From positions 5,206,001-5,270,000 of the forward strand of contig JAPXFQ010001662.1 in assembly GCA_028564705.1 (NCBI GenBank): a stretch of 64,000 nt of DNA, written 5' to 3'. The position numbers and the translations under genes are program-made. Positions 30,590-43,375 of the stretch are shown piece by piece. Each line of letters opens with the position of its first letter. Within the stretch, counting starts at the first letter, position 1. Origin of the DNA: Apricaphanius iberus. Taxonomy: Eukaryota; Chordata; Actinopteri; Cyprinodontiformes; Aphaniidae. A model generated the notes under the pieces. It saw only the letters and a list, made by a program, of their open reading frames with translations. It made no database searches and was not told the DNA's origin.

Positions 30590-33330
30590 TAAGGGGTTCA
30601 ATCTTTAATAATTATAGAGCGAAAACATGTGCAGTACTGTAACTTAATGAACTCAAGAAACAAAACATGAATACCTTTTCGATTACAGTAATGAATCCTA
30701 TATCAATAAAAATTCATCTTATTGAATTTCCTCTTTAAAACATTACATTTAACAACAAAAAAAAGCCAAATTCAAACCTGATAGAGAAACAGAGCAGTTT
30801 GACACAAAAAAGAGGAAAACTGTTGTGCTGTGCTGTAAACTCATCACATCTCCAAATAACAGTGACATTTATAAAAATAAAACCGTTTAAATGCCTTTAT
30901 ATGACAAACAACCATGCTGCAATCTTAAAACTGAATCAGAGCCTCACTTCATTAAAGACTCAATTTGGCAACACGTACACGCAAATATTTCTCTACATTT
31001 GCATCTAGATGTCTTTAAATACAGTAAGGCTATAAAACACTCAGACAAAGGCATTTTGTTAGTGTTCAATACTCTGAAGTGGTTGTTTTCCTCTCCACAT
31101 CATCATCCCTCCCCTGCCTATTTAGTTCCTGGTTTCAGTCAGGCCCACGACCAACTACTCTTACAAACGCCATTATCCACTAGCAAACCCCATGAAATGA
31201 GCAACTAATTTACACTCAGGGTCGTCGAGTTTCCATAACAGCTGGTGAATTAGCAGATAATAAATGATGCTGGTTTATCTTCCATCTGCAAAACTTAAGT
31301 TGAGTGCAAAAACCTGAGGCTATACAATACCTCATTTAAATCTTTTATAGATGTTATGAATAAACTCTAATATTGATTTTCTTATAAGGTATATTCTTCA
31401 AGATTTCAACTTAAATATCTGTTTGAAAAAAAAAAACATTATCAGATCCTTATAAGAGAAACAGTCAGGAGGATGCAGTTTCCACTCCAAAATAAAGCAT
31501 TTCCCTTCTTTGTTTGCAATACACATCTCATTGCGAAGTTCATCACTAAGACATCCTGTCGGACTTGTAGGGATTTTAAAATAGCAGAGAGCCATGACAC
31601 GCTGAAGACAGACAAGTAAGAAATTGAGTATTTTTATGCATCTCATATTGTTTTTCTCCCCAGTCTCGTTGGATTAAAGTTCATCCCGATTCAACATTTC
31701 CTCTAAACCGGTCCAAGCAGGATTTAATTGCAAAGCGTCTTACAATAGGTTGAACTTTTAAGGAGCTTTATGGCTGGTGATCTTTCCAGCTCTTTAAAGA
31801 CGCGCTTTTTTGTGTGAAAATGTATGAAAGGTTATCAGGAGACGAAACACAGAACTCTGGAAAATACTACGTAAAGCACAGCAGTCCTCTGCAAGGCAAC
31901 AAACAAGGAGGGGGGAAAAGCAACAACATGCTGTTTTCAATTAAACGCTTTCCTAATTTGCAAAAAGAAAAAGGGGGGAAATAACAGAACTCCCCCACCC
32001 CCCCAAAAAAACAACAAAAAAAAACAATACTGTAGCACACCCTACATTTATTGGCACTGCATGCAACGTTTTGTAGAAAACTGTTGAAGTATTGTATGAA
32101 CATTTTTTGAAAAACCTAAACTTCAGTTCAAGTACTTTTATTTATTTGATGGGTGAAAAAGAGTTAAATAAATATTAAACATGATACCATCAGCGCAATA
32201 ATTATAGGTAAGCCTAAAAATGATTTTTTTTTTATAGGTTATTTAAGGCCTTTCTAAATTAGTAAGTCATTATTTCCAACTTCCTGTTTCTCTTAAAAAT
32301 TGAAAAGACAAGAGAACATGCAGTTTAAATATAAGGCAGATGTGTTAAAAATCAGCTAATTGTTATTAAACATTTTTCTATGATTGAAGCAATAATTAGA
32401 ACATTTAAAAATACCTGAACTATGGGGAGAGGTTAGAAACCCCATCAAAGCTTTAAGCTACAGCAGAAAATTTAGTTATTTTTACACATGCATCTTTACT
32501 GGATGTGCCAATAAATATAGAGCATTGCTTCTTCAAAAGCATCACTTAAACAAATCGCGTATGTTATTGCTTATGTTTTAGGATGATCGTTTGCACGTTT
32601 TACAAAAGAAAAAAATCTAATTCTCGTGACATGATTTGTTCTACCTTCATGGCATTCTAAAAAAAGAGTCGGAGATTTCCGCAGGAAAATATGCATAAAC
32701 TTCTTAAAACACTCCTGAACAAGGCTGCAACATTCTCACTTCAAAAATAATGTAAACCAGTGACAACCTGCAGTGTTTCATTAAGGCAATAAATAGGAAT
32801 ATCTTTAAAATGATCAAATTTGCTACTTGCTAAAAATGACCGTTCTAAGGCAGCATTCAGACGAAAGATTATCACACAGCCTCTAAAACAGTAAATTAAA
32901 GTAGGAGGGTTTAAGATTGCTTACAGGAAGACGAATCCAGGAGTTCATGACGATACCTGGATCATGCTGCTCATCAGTTCACATGATTTAATCTCAAAAA
33001 GAAGGAAATGATCTGACACAGCAGCGAACAGAGCTCAGTATTCGGGTGGCATTTTTCCTCTAACTCCCAAGTGCTTCTCATCATTCAGCTGATTCTTGTT
33101 CCCTATGCAGCCTCATTGTGGAGATGGAGCTCATTAATCTCATTCAGTACAAAGAGGGAAACCATAAAAAGAAAGTTAACATGACAGAAATGACAGAACA
33201 CCCGAGAATATTTCAACTTCAAGAAATGGCCAGGCCACCGTTCAGAATGGATAAAAAAAAAAACAAAAAAAAAACGCTTAAAATGAGTTCGTTTGCAGGT
33301 CACCAGTGGTTTCAGCTTAGCTTCCAGGTT
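30590..33330 (-). other. Probable ZDHHC3 3' UTR and downstream DNA
   Basis: Follows the ZDHHC3 stop on the minus strand. No frame. Candidate minus-strand AATAAA signals lie at about 32045-32052 and 32138-32146 and near 30705. The true cleavage site cannot be chosen from sequence alone. Confidence 0.4.
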
Positions 33331-36300
33331 TCATACGATGTACTGGTAGAGATCGGCCTTGCCGTGGTCCGGTGTTGCAAATGGGCTAAGCCAGGCTATT
33401 GAGAATGGGTGGCCAAACACCACCTTCATGTTCATCCATTTGGACCTCTTGGCCCATCTTCTCTCTTCCTTCTTTAGCTGCTCGATGCCCTGCAGAGGTA
33501 AAGCAAACACTCTGAATTTAATGTGCAAATACTAAAAGAATGAAAAAGAGAAGCGGGGAAATTAATACATTTGTTGCGTTCTTTTGTTTTCTTCCCATGG
33601 AGTTTAGGTGAATCACTGAAAAACACACCGACCTGCAGACTCCTTTTACCGTAAACTGGTTGAGACAGATTATCTTTGTAGTGAATATTACAGCACTGAG
33701 TCACGCACGTGGGTGGTAAGAGCAGAAAATGAACTGAAGTCAGGCTTGAAGAGGGCTGGAAGTGGACGACCTACTTTCCACTGAGCTAAAGTCTGTATTT
33801 CTCTATTTTTTTTTCTTTTAAGAAATTATAAAAGCTAAATATAAGCTGAAGGAACCAAACGTCAGAGCCAAGTCATTCTCTGAGCAAAGTCAGCTAAGGA
33901 TAAGCATTGGCTCTACATGTGAGAAGGAAGTGCAATCGGAAGGATTGAGAGAAATGAGAAATCTGTCAACTTCTCATATTTACAAATATAATCCATGGAG
34001 CTCCACCCCCCCAGCAGCAACAACGGGGGCCTGATTCCACTAATTGGAAAAGTTTTTCCAACATATATGCAGACCGATACTTCACAGAACTCAGTGGCTT
34101 TTTCACATGAGAGTTACATTCACCAAATCGCTCTCACAAACATTAATACATGAATGCTCCATTTAATGCATTCATCCATCCTTTTGTAATCCATTTTAAT
34201 ATCGCCATCAGGTGTCCAGGAGGAATTCTTTTCAGACATCTGAACAACCATCAACCTTCTTCTAGCAGTCAAGAGGAGGAGTGCCTCTACTCTTCACACA
34301 TGACAAAAGTCTGCAGCCTGGCTTACTTTAAGCAACTCAAACCTAGTTTCATCTTGTTTTGGTCGCGATGTATCTGATGACCACATGTAAGAATTAAAAC
34401 CATTGCCTCCGTGGTGCCAACCAAACAAATACCATACTGAATCTGAGTACTTAAAGATACAGAGTACAAATGCTGATACTTCTACCGCACAAAATAAAAG
34501 CAATGTACAAAAAGACAGGTTCTATTTTCTTCTCTGCTTGTTACAAAACGATGGTAAACTAGATTTTTTAAAAATCTAATACTAATAAAAATGACAAATC
34601 TAAAATGTCAAATAAAAGAATAAAAATTTTCTGTGAAATTATTGCAGAGTTTCTACATGTTAAGTATCCGTTCATGGCATTGGTTAACTAACTGATACAA
34701 GTATTAGAACGGTATTGGCCCCAATATCAGAATCTGTATCAGTGCGTCCTTACTTTTTTTGTTTTAACCACAACAGCCCATTGTAACGGCCTCATTACTG
34801 CACTTCCACCACCTTACCACTCGTTTAAAAGGCACAGAGATGCTTGAACCCTGTTGGGTTCTCTTCATGTCAGTTTCAGTTCTGCTATAAAGAAACGGAG
34901 GGTTCAATAGAAAAAAGAAAGTGTTCCAGCTCACCTGTTCCCTTATTTTTTGTTACTTGCAGGAAGGCCAAATGCTTAAACTCCCACTCCAACCACCTTT
35001 TTTTGTTTTAAGTTGTTTTCTGTGGTATTTAACTTGTGATTAGGCAATTTCTAGCCAAACTGACAAAAGCTGTGGCGTTTTGTATCACTTTTTAAAAACA
35101 GTAGCTTTACCTTATCAGAAATTTGCGTCTGGGCTGTGGGTGGAAACTTTGGCGCAGAAGACGCCCCCTACCCCCCACCTCGCCACCACTCCTAACACCC
35201 ACCTCTCCTCAATTGCTAACCCCCGTTATTTAGGGGGACCTCAGCTGCTTTCTTCCCTTCAGTTGCTTATTACAAAAATCTAACTAAAGAACTTCCTTGC
35301 GATTGTAAAATCAGTCTACTAAGTAAAACTATGAGAAGTGCCAAACATTTCCTGTAATCAACATGGACAGAGTTTTAAAGACCTGACCGTTAATCCTCCT
35401 GACGTTGTGAAAAAACACTTTACTTATACAACTGACATGGCTGCACATCAAATTCTCATATATTTTTGCCAGTTGATCCAAGTGGATGGATGTGGTCACT
35501 CACCGTCTCATCACTGCAGATGGAGTGGACCTGAGTCCCAAACATGACCGCGGTGAAGATCAGGAAGAGCAGACCCTCGAAGCAGAGGAGGATGAGGAGG
35601 ATGACTGTTGCTGGTGGAGAGAAGCTGCTACACTCTGAGAGAAAAAATGAGAGTTTCTATTACCTTAAAGCCAGTGGAACACCCCATTAAAACTGTGTGA
35701 CGGTTAGTTTTACGCTTCCAAATGTTTTGTCTTTGTTTGAATGAAAACCTGAAAACTCCCAGAATATTAAATTTGAGGGTTGAACAGGAAGGAAAAGCTT
35801 TAAATGTCTGCCTAGTTTACTTTGAAGATAAATTTCCGATTTAGAAAATAAATCTCTTAGCAAAACAATCTCAGCTGCAGACTCCTATTAATACAAAAGA
35901 TACATGTGTTACATTTAAGGTGGAATGTGCCATCCAATCATTTTTCTACAACTCAGCTGTATTATCATTTCTCTAACGGTGTGTCCACACCAAACGCGAT
36001 AAAGCGACCAAAAAAGCGTGACACACGTCTAGCTTTTCATGTCTACATTCACACCTTGAGGCTTATAAAAAGCAAACTGGATACGCTTAAAATATGCCAT
36101 TTTCACGCAGAGCTGGGGCCAAAGTGCAGCTGCCGGTGTATTATGGACTACGGTCTCCGGTCTGACGGAGGACAGAGTGGATTACGTGTTCGGCCTGGCC
36201 TCTGGTAGAGCTGGGACTGGGGGTTTGGTGAGCGACAGATACAGTCTAGCTACGGCAGAGGGATCCATAAACAGCAGCGAGCCTCTCATAAACACCGACT

Positions 36301-39300
36301 CCTCGCCGCCTGGTGAACGTGACCTGCTCGCCAAGCTTGTGCCGTGAAGGTCCAAGCTTCGCCTGCCGAAACACCAACTACATTTCTGAGCAGCTGTCCA
36401 TCTGTCTGCGGTTTGTAAAAGTTTATAATATTTCAGCAGCGTGGGACGTGGTGCGGGAGCTGCTACCAGGAAACCAGGTGAGGAGGCCGTTTCAAGGCTC
36501 ACTCCTAGGCCGAGAGGTGCTTTTACAGCAACAACGGCTCTTTTAAAAGCCAGCCACAAACTTCTTAAGAGCATTCCTGTCTAAATGGTTTACCCTATTT
36601 ATAATATTTATTTTCCCGTCTTTGCATTGAAAACTGCTTGTGTCATGTAGCTCGGGGTGATTAGCCACGGTGTTTATCAATATTTCCTCCTTGTCCTGCC
36701 TAGGCTGTGACTCCATGACAGTGACAGAATCACTGAAACTCTGTCCCCTGATTGGTTGTCGTGGTCCGATTTGACACTGGAGTTCAGATTTTTCCAACTC
36801 GAGTGATAGACGCCATGAACGCGAATGCACAAAATGCACCACATAAAAGGCAGCGCAAATTTTCCATCGCATCTGTAGCGCGAACTGTTCCCGCAAATCA
36901 GGTAGAAAAGCTTTTTCGCGACGTGAATCTGCTTCTGAAGTGTCGCGGGACCCCAAGTCGCGCTTCATTGCGCTCCTCCATTGACTTTACATGTAAACCT
37001 GAAGTTCTAGTCGCTTCTATCTCGTTTGGTGTGTACACAACGTAAAAGGTGGACGTGTGAACGAGCAACACACAGATTCACCTGAGAACCTGAGGGTACG
37101 TCAGATTTATCTGCCTTATTCCTTTCAAGTAATGTTTAAGCACCAAATTACAAATCATTCGTAGGGTTACAACAATATTGTAAAGACACTGCAGGTAAAG
37201 GTCAGAGACCTTTTTTAACAGTACGTTTACATGCAGCAAGACAAAGTCGAACTATTACCTTAGTCCAACTGAAATCAGACGTTTGAAATGCATGTATAAA
37301 CCTTCAAATCAAACTGGAGTTTCAGAAGCTCGACTAAGCTACCAGAATAATGCGACTGGGACCTCACGTCAATGACAACACAATCTGCTGGGATTCCTTA
37401 CATAGAAACTTTTAACTGATTGGAATGTTTGTATAACTGTATTGAAATGAATTTTCTTGTACAGTTCCTTGAGATGACATCCGTTGTGAATTGGTGCTAT
37501 AAAAATAAACTGAACTGAATATATACATATAATCAAATAATGACAAGGAAAGGAGATAATTTTCTCCATTCACACATTCAGATACTTACTTGACCAGTCT
37601 GCTTCAAAGCAGAAAATGAAGTGCAAGGCTGCCATGATTAATGAGTGTAAGGAAATTAGCGCAATGTACATCTGAAAACAAAGAATTAATGTGAATTATT
37701 GTAACAGGAGCAATAAAGTCTTAATTTAGTTTTTGTTTTTTTTGCTTTAAAACTCACGGTAAAGAGCACAAAGTATTTCTGGTTGTTCTCTCCGACACAG
37801 TTGTTCACCCAGGGACAGTGGTGGTCCATCTTCTTGATGCAACGTTTACACACACTGCGGGGACGTGGAGAAATAAATACAACAAAACAGTGAGGAGGCT
37901 ATGAAATGCATTATTTTGAATGTAGGGCATAATTACATCACAAACAAACAATCATGTAAGTAAACAGAAATCATGTATTTCTTCCACCTGTGAGTAAGTA
38001 GCAGAAACTTACTTATGTGACTTTAATATATTACATATACTGTATGACAACTGCTGATTCAGACATGAAGAAGCAAAAATGTTACTGGTTCTACCCATTC
38101 CGTTTTACAAAGCCCCCATCAGAGGATAATATCATTAGAGGAAGATTTGTTTCCTAAAAACAGTCAAAAAATGTATGTCCATGAAGTCCCATTTTACCTT
38201 GGAAACACTTAAACTAAAACTGAATAACTCTCTGGTGTTTTTTGCTTTTTTTTATGCTTGGTTATCCCAGAGCAGCACACTAACAGCCACAGAGGGAATT
38301 CCCATTATCAAGCTGCAGAGTCTGCAGAGAAATGTTGTTCAAGCAGTCTTAAAAAGAGCAAAGAAAACACACACAGGGGATGCAGGGACAAACACATTGG
38401 AAGAGAATAGATCCCAATGGGACAATAGCAGAAAATTTCAGCAGCTTGAATTATGCAGTGAGCAGTTAAAAGCGGCCCTGCTGTACCTGCAGTGGTGTGC
38501 TCTGTCTGGCTTGATGCTGCAGCACTTTGGACACTTGTACACCACCTGTCCCGGTTTGAGCTGCAGACTTTCGATGAATTCTTTGGTTGCATTCCCTTTG
38601 GGCACAGCTCCCTGCGAGACAGAAGGGGGAAATGAAAAATAAAGAGCAATTTAGCTGAATTATCAAAGTGGACGACATCAGAAACAAAAGACAAACCCAA
38701 AACAATCTAATATGGGGACAGTTTTTCTCTCTTGCCTATAGGAAACTATGATGAATTTTTATCAATTTAAGAAGACAATAAAAACCCGCAACCCCTAGAT
38801 AAAGATCTTCGGAATCAGAAAGACAATCATAAATCGAATAAAAAAAATAAAATAAAATAAAAATCAGAGATTTTATTTTCTGGCCATATTGCCCAGCCCT
38901 AAGCAAAACCTATGGGCATGTAATAGTAAGGAAGTAGTTTATATTTAAGACATATTCTTGATATCAGGCATCATATTTGTTTGTTAGTTGCAGAAATTCA
39001 TAATTCCTTAATAAATAGCATTAAATACACCACCAGGAAACTCCATACACTAAAATACCACAAGGTTATTAATAGAGAGCACATCAGTTAGTGGTAAATC
39101 TCATTTAACAGGTCATTTACTAAAAATCAGATATTCTTTACTCATTAAATGCATCAAAACTACGAATTCCCACAATAGTTGGCACAGAAAAAGCATAATT
39201 TTGTGTTGTATTTATTAATACTAACCCCATCAATTAACCTGCAACAAAATTTTTCTTTGGACTCTTAATTGGAATCAGCAGGCCAGATCTTGCAGTAAGC

Positions 39301-40412
39301 CAGAAAATAGAATTTGAGTATCGCATATTTTATAGCATCTCTTTTTTCCTCCGCCGGGAATATCTGATGTTGGACAGCCAAATTAACTGAAACATTCAGA
39401 ATCTATTTTCTACATTCATAATTAAGACTATTATTCTGAAAATATAGCCTTTAGGGCACTACAACATTTAGTATATATTGGATGAAATCTTTTCTTTTTT
39501 TAAGTAAAGCAACTAAGTTCTACCCCACCAGTAAGGGAGTTATTTTTTTTTATGAACTTTTTTGTGAAAGCTTCTTCCTGTTTAAAATAAGTGAAACGAA
39601 AGCTGACATTTGACCTTTGCTGGAAAGTGAGTTATATTTAGGACTTGACTTCATTTACCCCTTCATAAATAATGACCCATCTACTGCAAGGAAACATAAA
39701 AACAAAGATTTTGTTTCCTTAATATCCCCAATCCTGCAAATTATAACTACATCCTTAAACAAATGGCAGAATTTTCTCACCCAAGTATGCATGTAACATT
39801 TTATTTTAGACTGGTGAACACCACTAGCCAACATCTACTTAACGTCTTAAAAGAAGAAATAATTTTATATCTTGATAATTTCAACAAAAACAAGGGGACA
39901 TTTGGTAAATATTGCTATTTATTATAATATTGATAATTGCTAAGTAAAAGCTCCAATTGCAAAAAGGAAGAATTGTACATTTTAATCAGATTAACAATAA
40001 AATGGTAAAGTTTATAGGTTTGCGGTCGTCCACCAACTGAGGATAATACATATGTTTCTAAATACATAGACGTCTAACAAGTGGTCTCAATTCATGCGTC
40101 TTCACTGACCGGGTCTGTGCACATCGCCTTGGCGTGAGAAGCGAGCGCGAGGAAGGCGAGGCCATTAAAGAGCACCCCATTAAAGAGGCTGTAGGCCACG
40201 TTCTTGGCTGGCAGGAGCAGTACAAACACCACCACAAACTCTGCGTAGAAGACCAGGAACCAGGTGATGATGCCGCACACGATGCCGCAGCTGTCGCGGA
40301 TGAACCACATGGTGCCTGAGCTGCCGCGGGGAGGAGGAGGGGCGCAGTGCTCGGGCTTCAGGTAGCCGGCTTGCCGCTCAATGTCTCTGGTGCGGTGCGC
40401 CGGACTCTTCAT
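33331..40412 (-). CDS. zdhhc3: Palmitoyltransferase ZDHHC3 (GODZ)
   Basis: Six coding exons on the minus strand: 40412-40110, 38611-38487, 37854-37758, 37671-37590, 35634-35504 and 33489-33331 (TGA included). All junctions are GT-AG and the 298-residue frame is unbroken. The enzyme is a Golgi S-acyltransferase that moves palmitate to cysteines of membrane proteins. Visible are two N-terminal membrane segments (about 45-66 and 73-93), the cysteine-rich zinc domain with '[19 protein letters not shown]', and the catalytic D-H-H-C (Cys156, exon 3). Two more membrane segments follow (exons 4 and 5), and the C-terminus ends Y-I-V, PDZ-ligand-like. The close paralogue ZDHHC7 was considered. Position between TMEM42 and EXOSC7 and the ending favour ZDHHC3. 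Coding exon 1 starts 29 bases after a strong acceptor, so a non-coding first exon must lie further upstream. Confidence 0.95.
34514..34755 (+). repeat. Dispersed repeat copy 2 (ZDHHC3 intron 5)
   Basis: Counterpart of 21165-21418, sharing 'ttttcttctctgcttgttac' at the start and '...tatcagtgcgtcc' at the end. Confidence 0.5.
35977..37042. mobile_element. PIF/Harbinger-like element in ZDHHC3 intron 4
   Basis: Terminal inverted repeats CGGTGTGTCCACACCAAACG (left) and CGTTGTGTACACACCAAACG (right, inverted) match at 18 of 20 positions. They are flanked by TAA on both sides (35974-35976 and 37043-37045), as expected for PIF/Harbinger insertion. The interior is GC-richer than the intron, and I recognise no transposase in it, so it is probably non-autonomous. 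Confidence 0.7.
37400..37530 (-). repeat. Dispersed fish repeat (subterminal part)
   Basis: 'ccttgagatgacatccgttg' and 'aattggtgctataaaaataa' are the reverse of the phrase at 63600-63650 ('agcactaattcacataagat', 'gtcatctcaatgcactttaa'). Two copies of one repeat family lie in this window. Confidence 0.5.
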
Positions 40413-40413
40413 G

Positions 40414-40440
40414 CTACAGCCCCCGTGGCTCCAATCTCAT
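40414..40440 (-). promoter_or_regulatory. Upstream ORF of ZDHHC3
   Basis: On the minus strand an ATG at 40440 opens an 8-codon frame ending in TAG at 40416-40414, one base before the main ATG (TAGCATG). The exon begins at 40441, right after the acceptor 'tctgtctctttgcag', so the uORF is in the mature mRNA if that acceptor is used. The main ATG has A at -3. Confidence 0.6.
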
Positions 40441-40599
40441 GCTGCAAAGAGACAGATGGAGGAGGAGGGATGCAGAACAGGAGACAATCAGATGGAATAT
40501 ACAGAACATTGGTATGAACATCGAGTAATTTAACAATAAACTATCTGCTCTTTATGGTTGACATATTTTTTCATAGCAAAACAGAGAGACACAGAGGCT

Positions 40600-40770
40600 G
40601 GAAGGACAAAAGGGAGGGAAAATAAGAAGACAAGATGGACACATTAGGGAAAAGATGGTTGTACAGGCAAATGAATAAATGGATACAGAAACAGATGAAG
40701 GGATAAACAATTGGCCGAATAGATAGATGGAGGGTCAAGTTGATGGACGGATGGTGGATGGTTGACTGCT
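40600..40770 (+). repeat. Degenerate GGAT/GATA-type tetranucleotide array
   Basis: Repeated 'gatggat', 'gatagatgga' and 'gatggacggatggtggatgg' units with many interruptions. Confidence 0.6.
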
Positions 40771-41139
40771 GCACAAATGTATTTAAGCAGATGGATTGTG
40801 AACAAAAGCGCTGACAGTGTCTTGGCAGTTATTTTTGATACAATAGAAAATTATGGGAAAAAATATTTGGGTCTTTTTTTTTTTTAAACCAGAGGTCCCA
40901 CTAAAAAGGTCTACGACTCTTAAATGATTAAAACTGTGGGTTTGGGGGCATTAAAAATTAACTTACATGTACCCTACATCACAGCCTCTTGAGTCATGGC
41001 CAAATTGAATTAAATACTTTTAGATTCCCACCACAATTAACTACAATTTTTTTAATAAAAATTACTGGCCCACATGGGGATTAGAAACTAAATCAAAATC
41101 AAAAATGGCCTCTCAGTCTGCTAAATCTACAAATCTGTA

Positions 41140-41480
41140 TTTCAATTCAGTTTAGCTTATTTATATAACGCAGATTCACAACAGATCTAATCTAAAGGCA
41201 CTTTACAATGAAAGTCCTTTCAATATATTTATACAAACATTCTAATCAGGTTTTCTATTTAAGGAATACCAGCAGTTTGCATCAGGTAATTGACGGGAAG
41301 TTGTGCCCAATTGATTCAGACTCCAAGAAATCCTCTCAGCAATCCCTCATATTGAGCAAGCATGTAGCAACAGTGGAGGCAAAAAAAAAAAAACTTCCCC
41401 CTTAACATGAAGAAATCTCCAGGAGAACCAGAACCTGGCTCAGTACGAGTGTCTATCTGCCACGACTGAATGGAAGTTCA
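41140..41480 (+). repeat. Dispersed fish repeat
   Basis: Begins 'ttcaattcagtttagcttat' and contains 'tctaaaggcactttacaatg', an A-run followed by 'acttcccccttaacatgaag' and 'ctccaggagaaccagaacct'. This is the order of a repeat family widespread in fish. It is followed by G-runs and a short 3' tail 'aagcgctttataaataaagt' at 41621. Confidence 0.55.
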
Positions 41481-41682
41481 AGAAGACGGAGCAGAGACAC
41501 AGAAGGGGGGGTGGGGGGGGGGGGGTATAGTTGTGATGATTTTATTATGGGTTTGGGAAGGGTGGGGTTTGTGGGGTCATTTTAACCTGTAAAGCACTTT
41601 GAGAAGCTATGTAGTTGTAAAAGCGCTTTATAAATAAAGTTTGAAAAAGAACTGATGTAAGACTACTTTCTATATTACAGAA

Positions 41683-42303
41683 TAGGGATGTGTACTGGCA
41701 AGAATCTAATGATGTGATATGTGTCATAAAACAGGGGGGATGATATGATTTATTGCAATACTATGAATACGATTACATATTGTGATTTTTAAAAACAGAA
41801 TTTAACTGGAAAATAATCTCTTTCACATCCAGTTTTATTACTAGATAAAGTAGATCCATTGAAATAAAGAAGGTGAATACAACCACCAATATATCAGTGA
41901 TATTTTTCATATTACTACAAAATAACTGTCATCATTAATGGCTCCATTAAAATTTTAAAACATAAAATTCAGTGTTTTTAAAAAATCCACGAAAGGTAGG
42001 AGGGCTCCCTGGAACTGTAGTTCTATATTTTATTTCTGTTTAACGATGGTGCCTTTGGTGTGGGCTATAGGTCCCTGGCTATACCCCCGATGAAGGCCCT
42101 TAGCTGGAACGCGTTGGAGCATTTTTATCCTTTTATAGCCATGTGATTTAATAAAGGCTTTTTATTTTTATTTCTACAAGAGTGCCTTGGTATTTTTTCC
42201 TTTTGTTGCATAAAATTAAATGTATTGTTTTAGAATATCAATACAATATTGTGACACAAAATACTATGATATATCGGCTTATCGATATTTTCTTACATCC
42301 CTA
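41683..42303. mobile_element. hAT-like MITE
   Basis: Left end TAGGGATGTGTACTGG and inverted right end TAGGGATGTAAGAAAA share the first 10 bases. The flanking octamers TTACAGAA (41675-41682) and TTAAAGTA (42304-42311) match at 6 of 8 positions, so they read as a decayed 8-bp duplication. The interior is AT-rich with no frame. A distinct patch at 42060-42180 ('gatgaaggcccttagctgga') may be another short repeat inside it. Confidence 0.55.
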
Positions 42304-43375
42304 TTAAAGTATGTATATGCGTCATTTTAACCGGGGACGTGTCCCAAGCAATATTTATGATTGGCGGGTTTGTCCCCACCTAACCTGATGCGGAAATTCT
42401 TTACCAGCACTGATCTAACAGCCACTTGTGCTCCCAGCAAAGTTTGTGCATCAGTATCTGAACAGAATGTTATTCAAAACGCTCCACTTTGTCATGCAGT
42501 CATGTTTCTTTCTGCTCATACAGACTACAGCATTCTCTGCAGTAGATGTCATGTTTTAAAAGACTGGTGGAGTCCTGCAATGTCACTGGTAAAAAAAAAA
42601 AATAATGCAATCATCCTATTCAGTTCCTTTGCTGAAACGTAGACCACCCTTCACTACTTTGCTGTTTTGTGGATTTTTTTTAATGGCACAATTCAAAAGC
42701 TTTCTTTACAGCGCACAATACGCATCGTGTTCTGTGTCCTACATGATTTGAGGCAATTGTCAATCTCCTACTGTCATGTCTCCTGCGATTGCCAAATGTA
42801 TCATCTCTGGTTATAATAATATTCTCATCCAGACAAAAAGAAAGCAGCAGAAACAACTGCCCATAGTTATGTTCCTCACTAGGACACGACAGGTTCCGAG
42901 ACCTTCAGTGGAGAAAGACTCACCTGTTGTCGCAGGGGCAGAGAGACCGTATTGCGTATTAGTACTTTTTTGTTTTAAATCTACTAAGGTTTGAATAATA
43001 AAACCAGTGAGAAATTAGAGTAAATGTTAATGTATGTCTGGAAAAGTGTAAAAAAAAAAAAAAAAAGTGTCTGGCTGGATTGTGCTGTAAAAAAAAGTGT
43101 CTGGCGAGGAGTTTTACAGCCTTAAAATATAATAACTGTAAGAAAGTTGGGGGAAAAAAATCAAAAAGGAAAACAACTTGAACCATTAGTGAAAGTAAAT
43201 TACGGTGCAGTGAATTATTAGTCTTTCATTATTTGGATACTGCTGCTGAAATTTATATAGTGCAGAAAGCAAACACTATCCACAGTCCCTGGATTTACCT
43301 TGATTTCTCATTTCTGAATCGCTGAAAGGGCTGGATGGATGGATAGCGACAGCATTGCGACATTGCGAAGTTACT

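Noticed and set aside
33118..33402. Plus-strand 94-codon frame
   Set aside because: It overlaps the last ZDHHC3 exon in antisense and includes a lysine-coding A-run.
36182..36968. Minus-strand frames of 130 and 141 codons
   Set aside because: Both lie inside the Harbinger-like element, overlap other frames and show no transposase or host motif.
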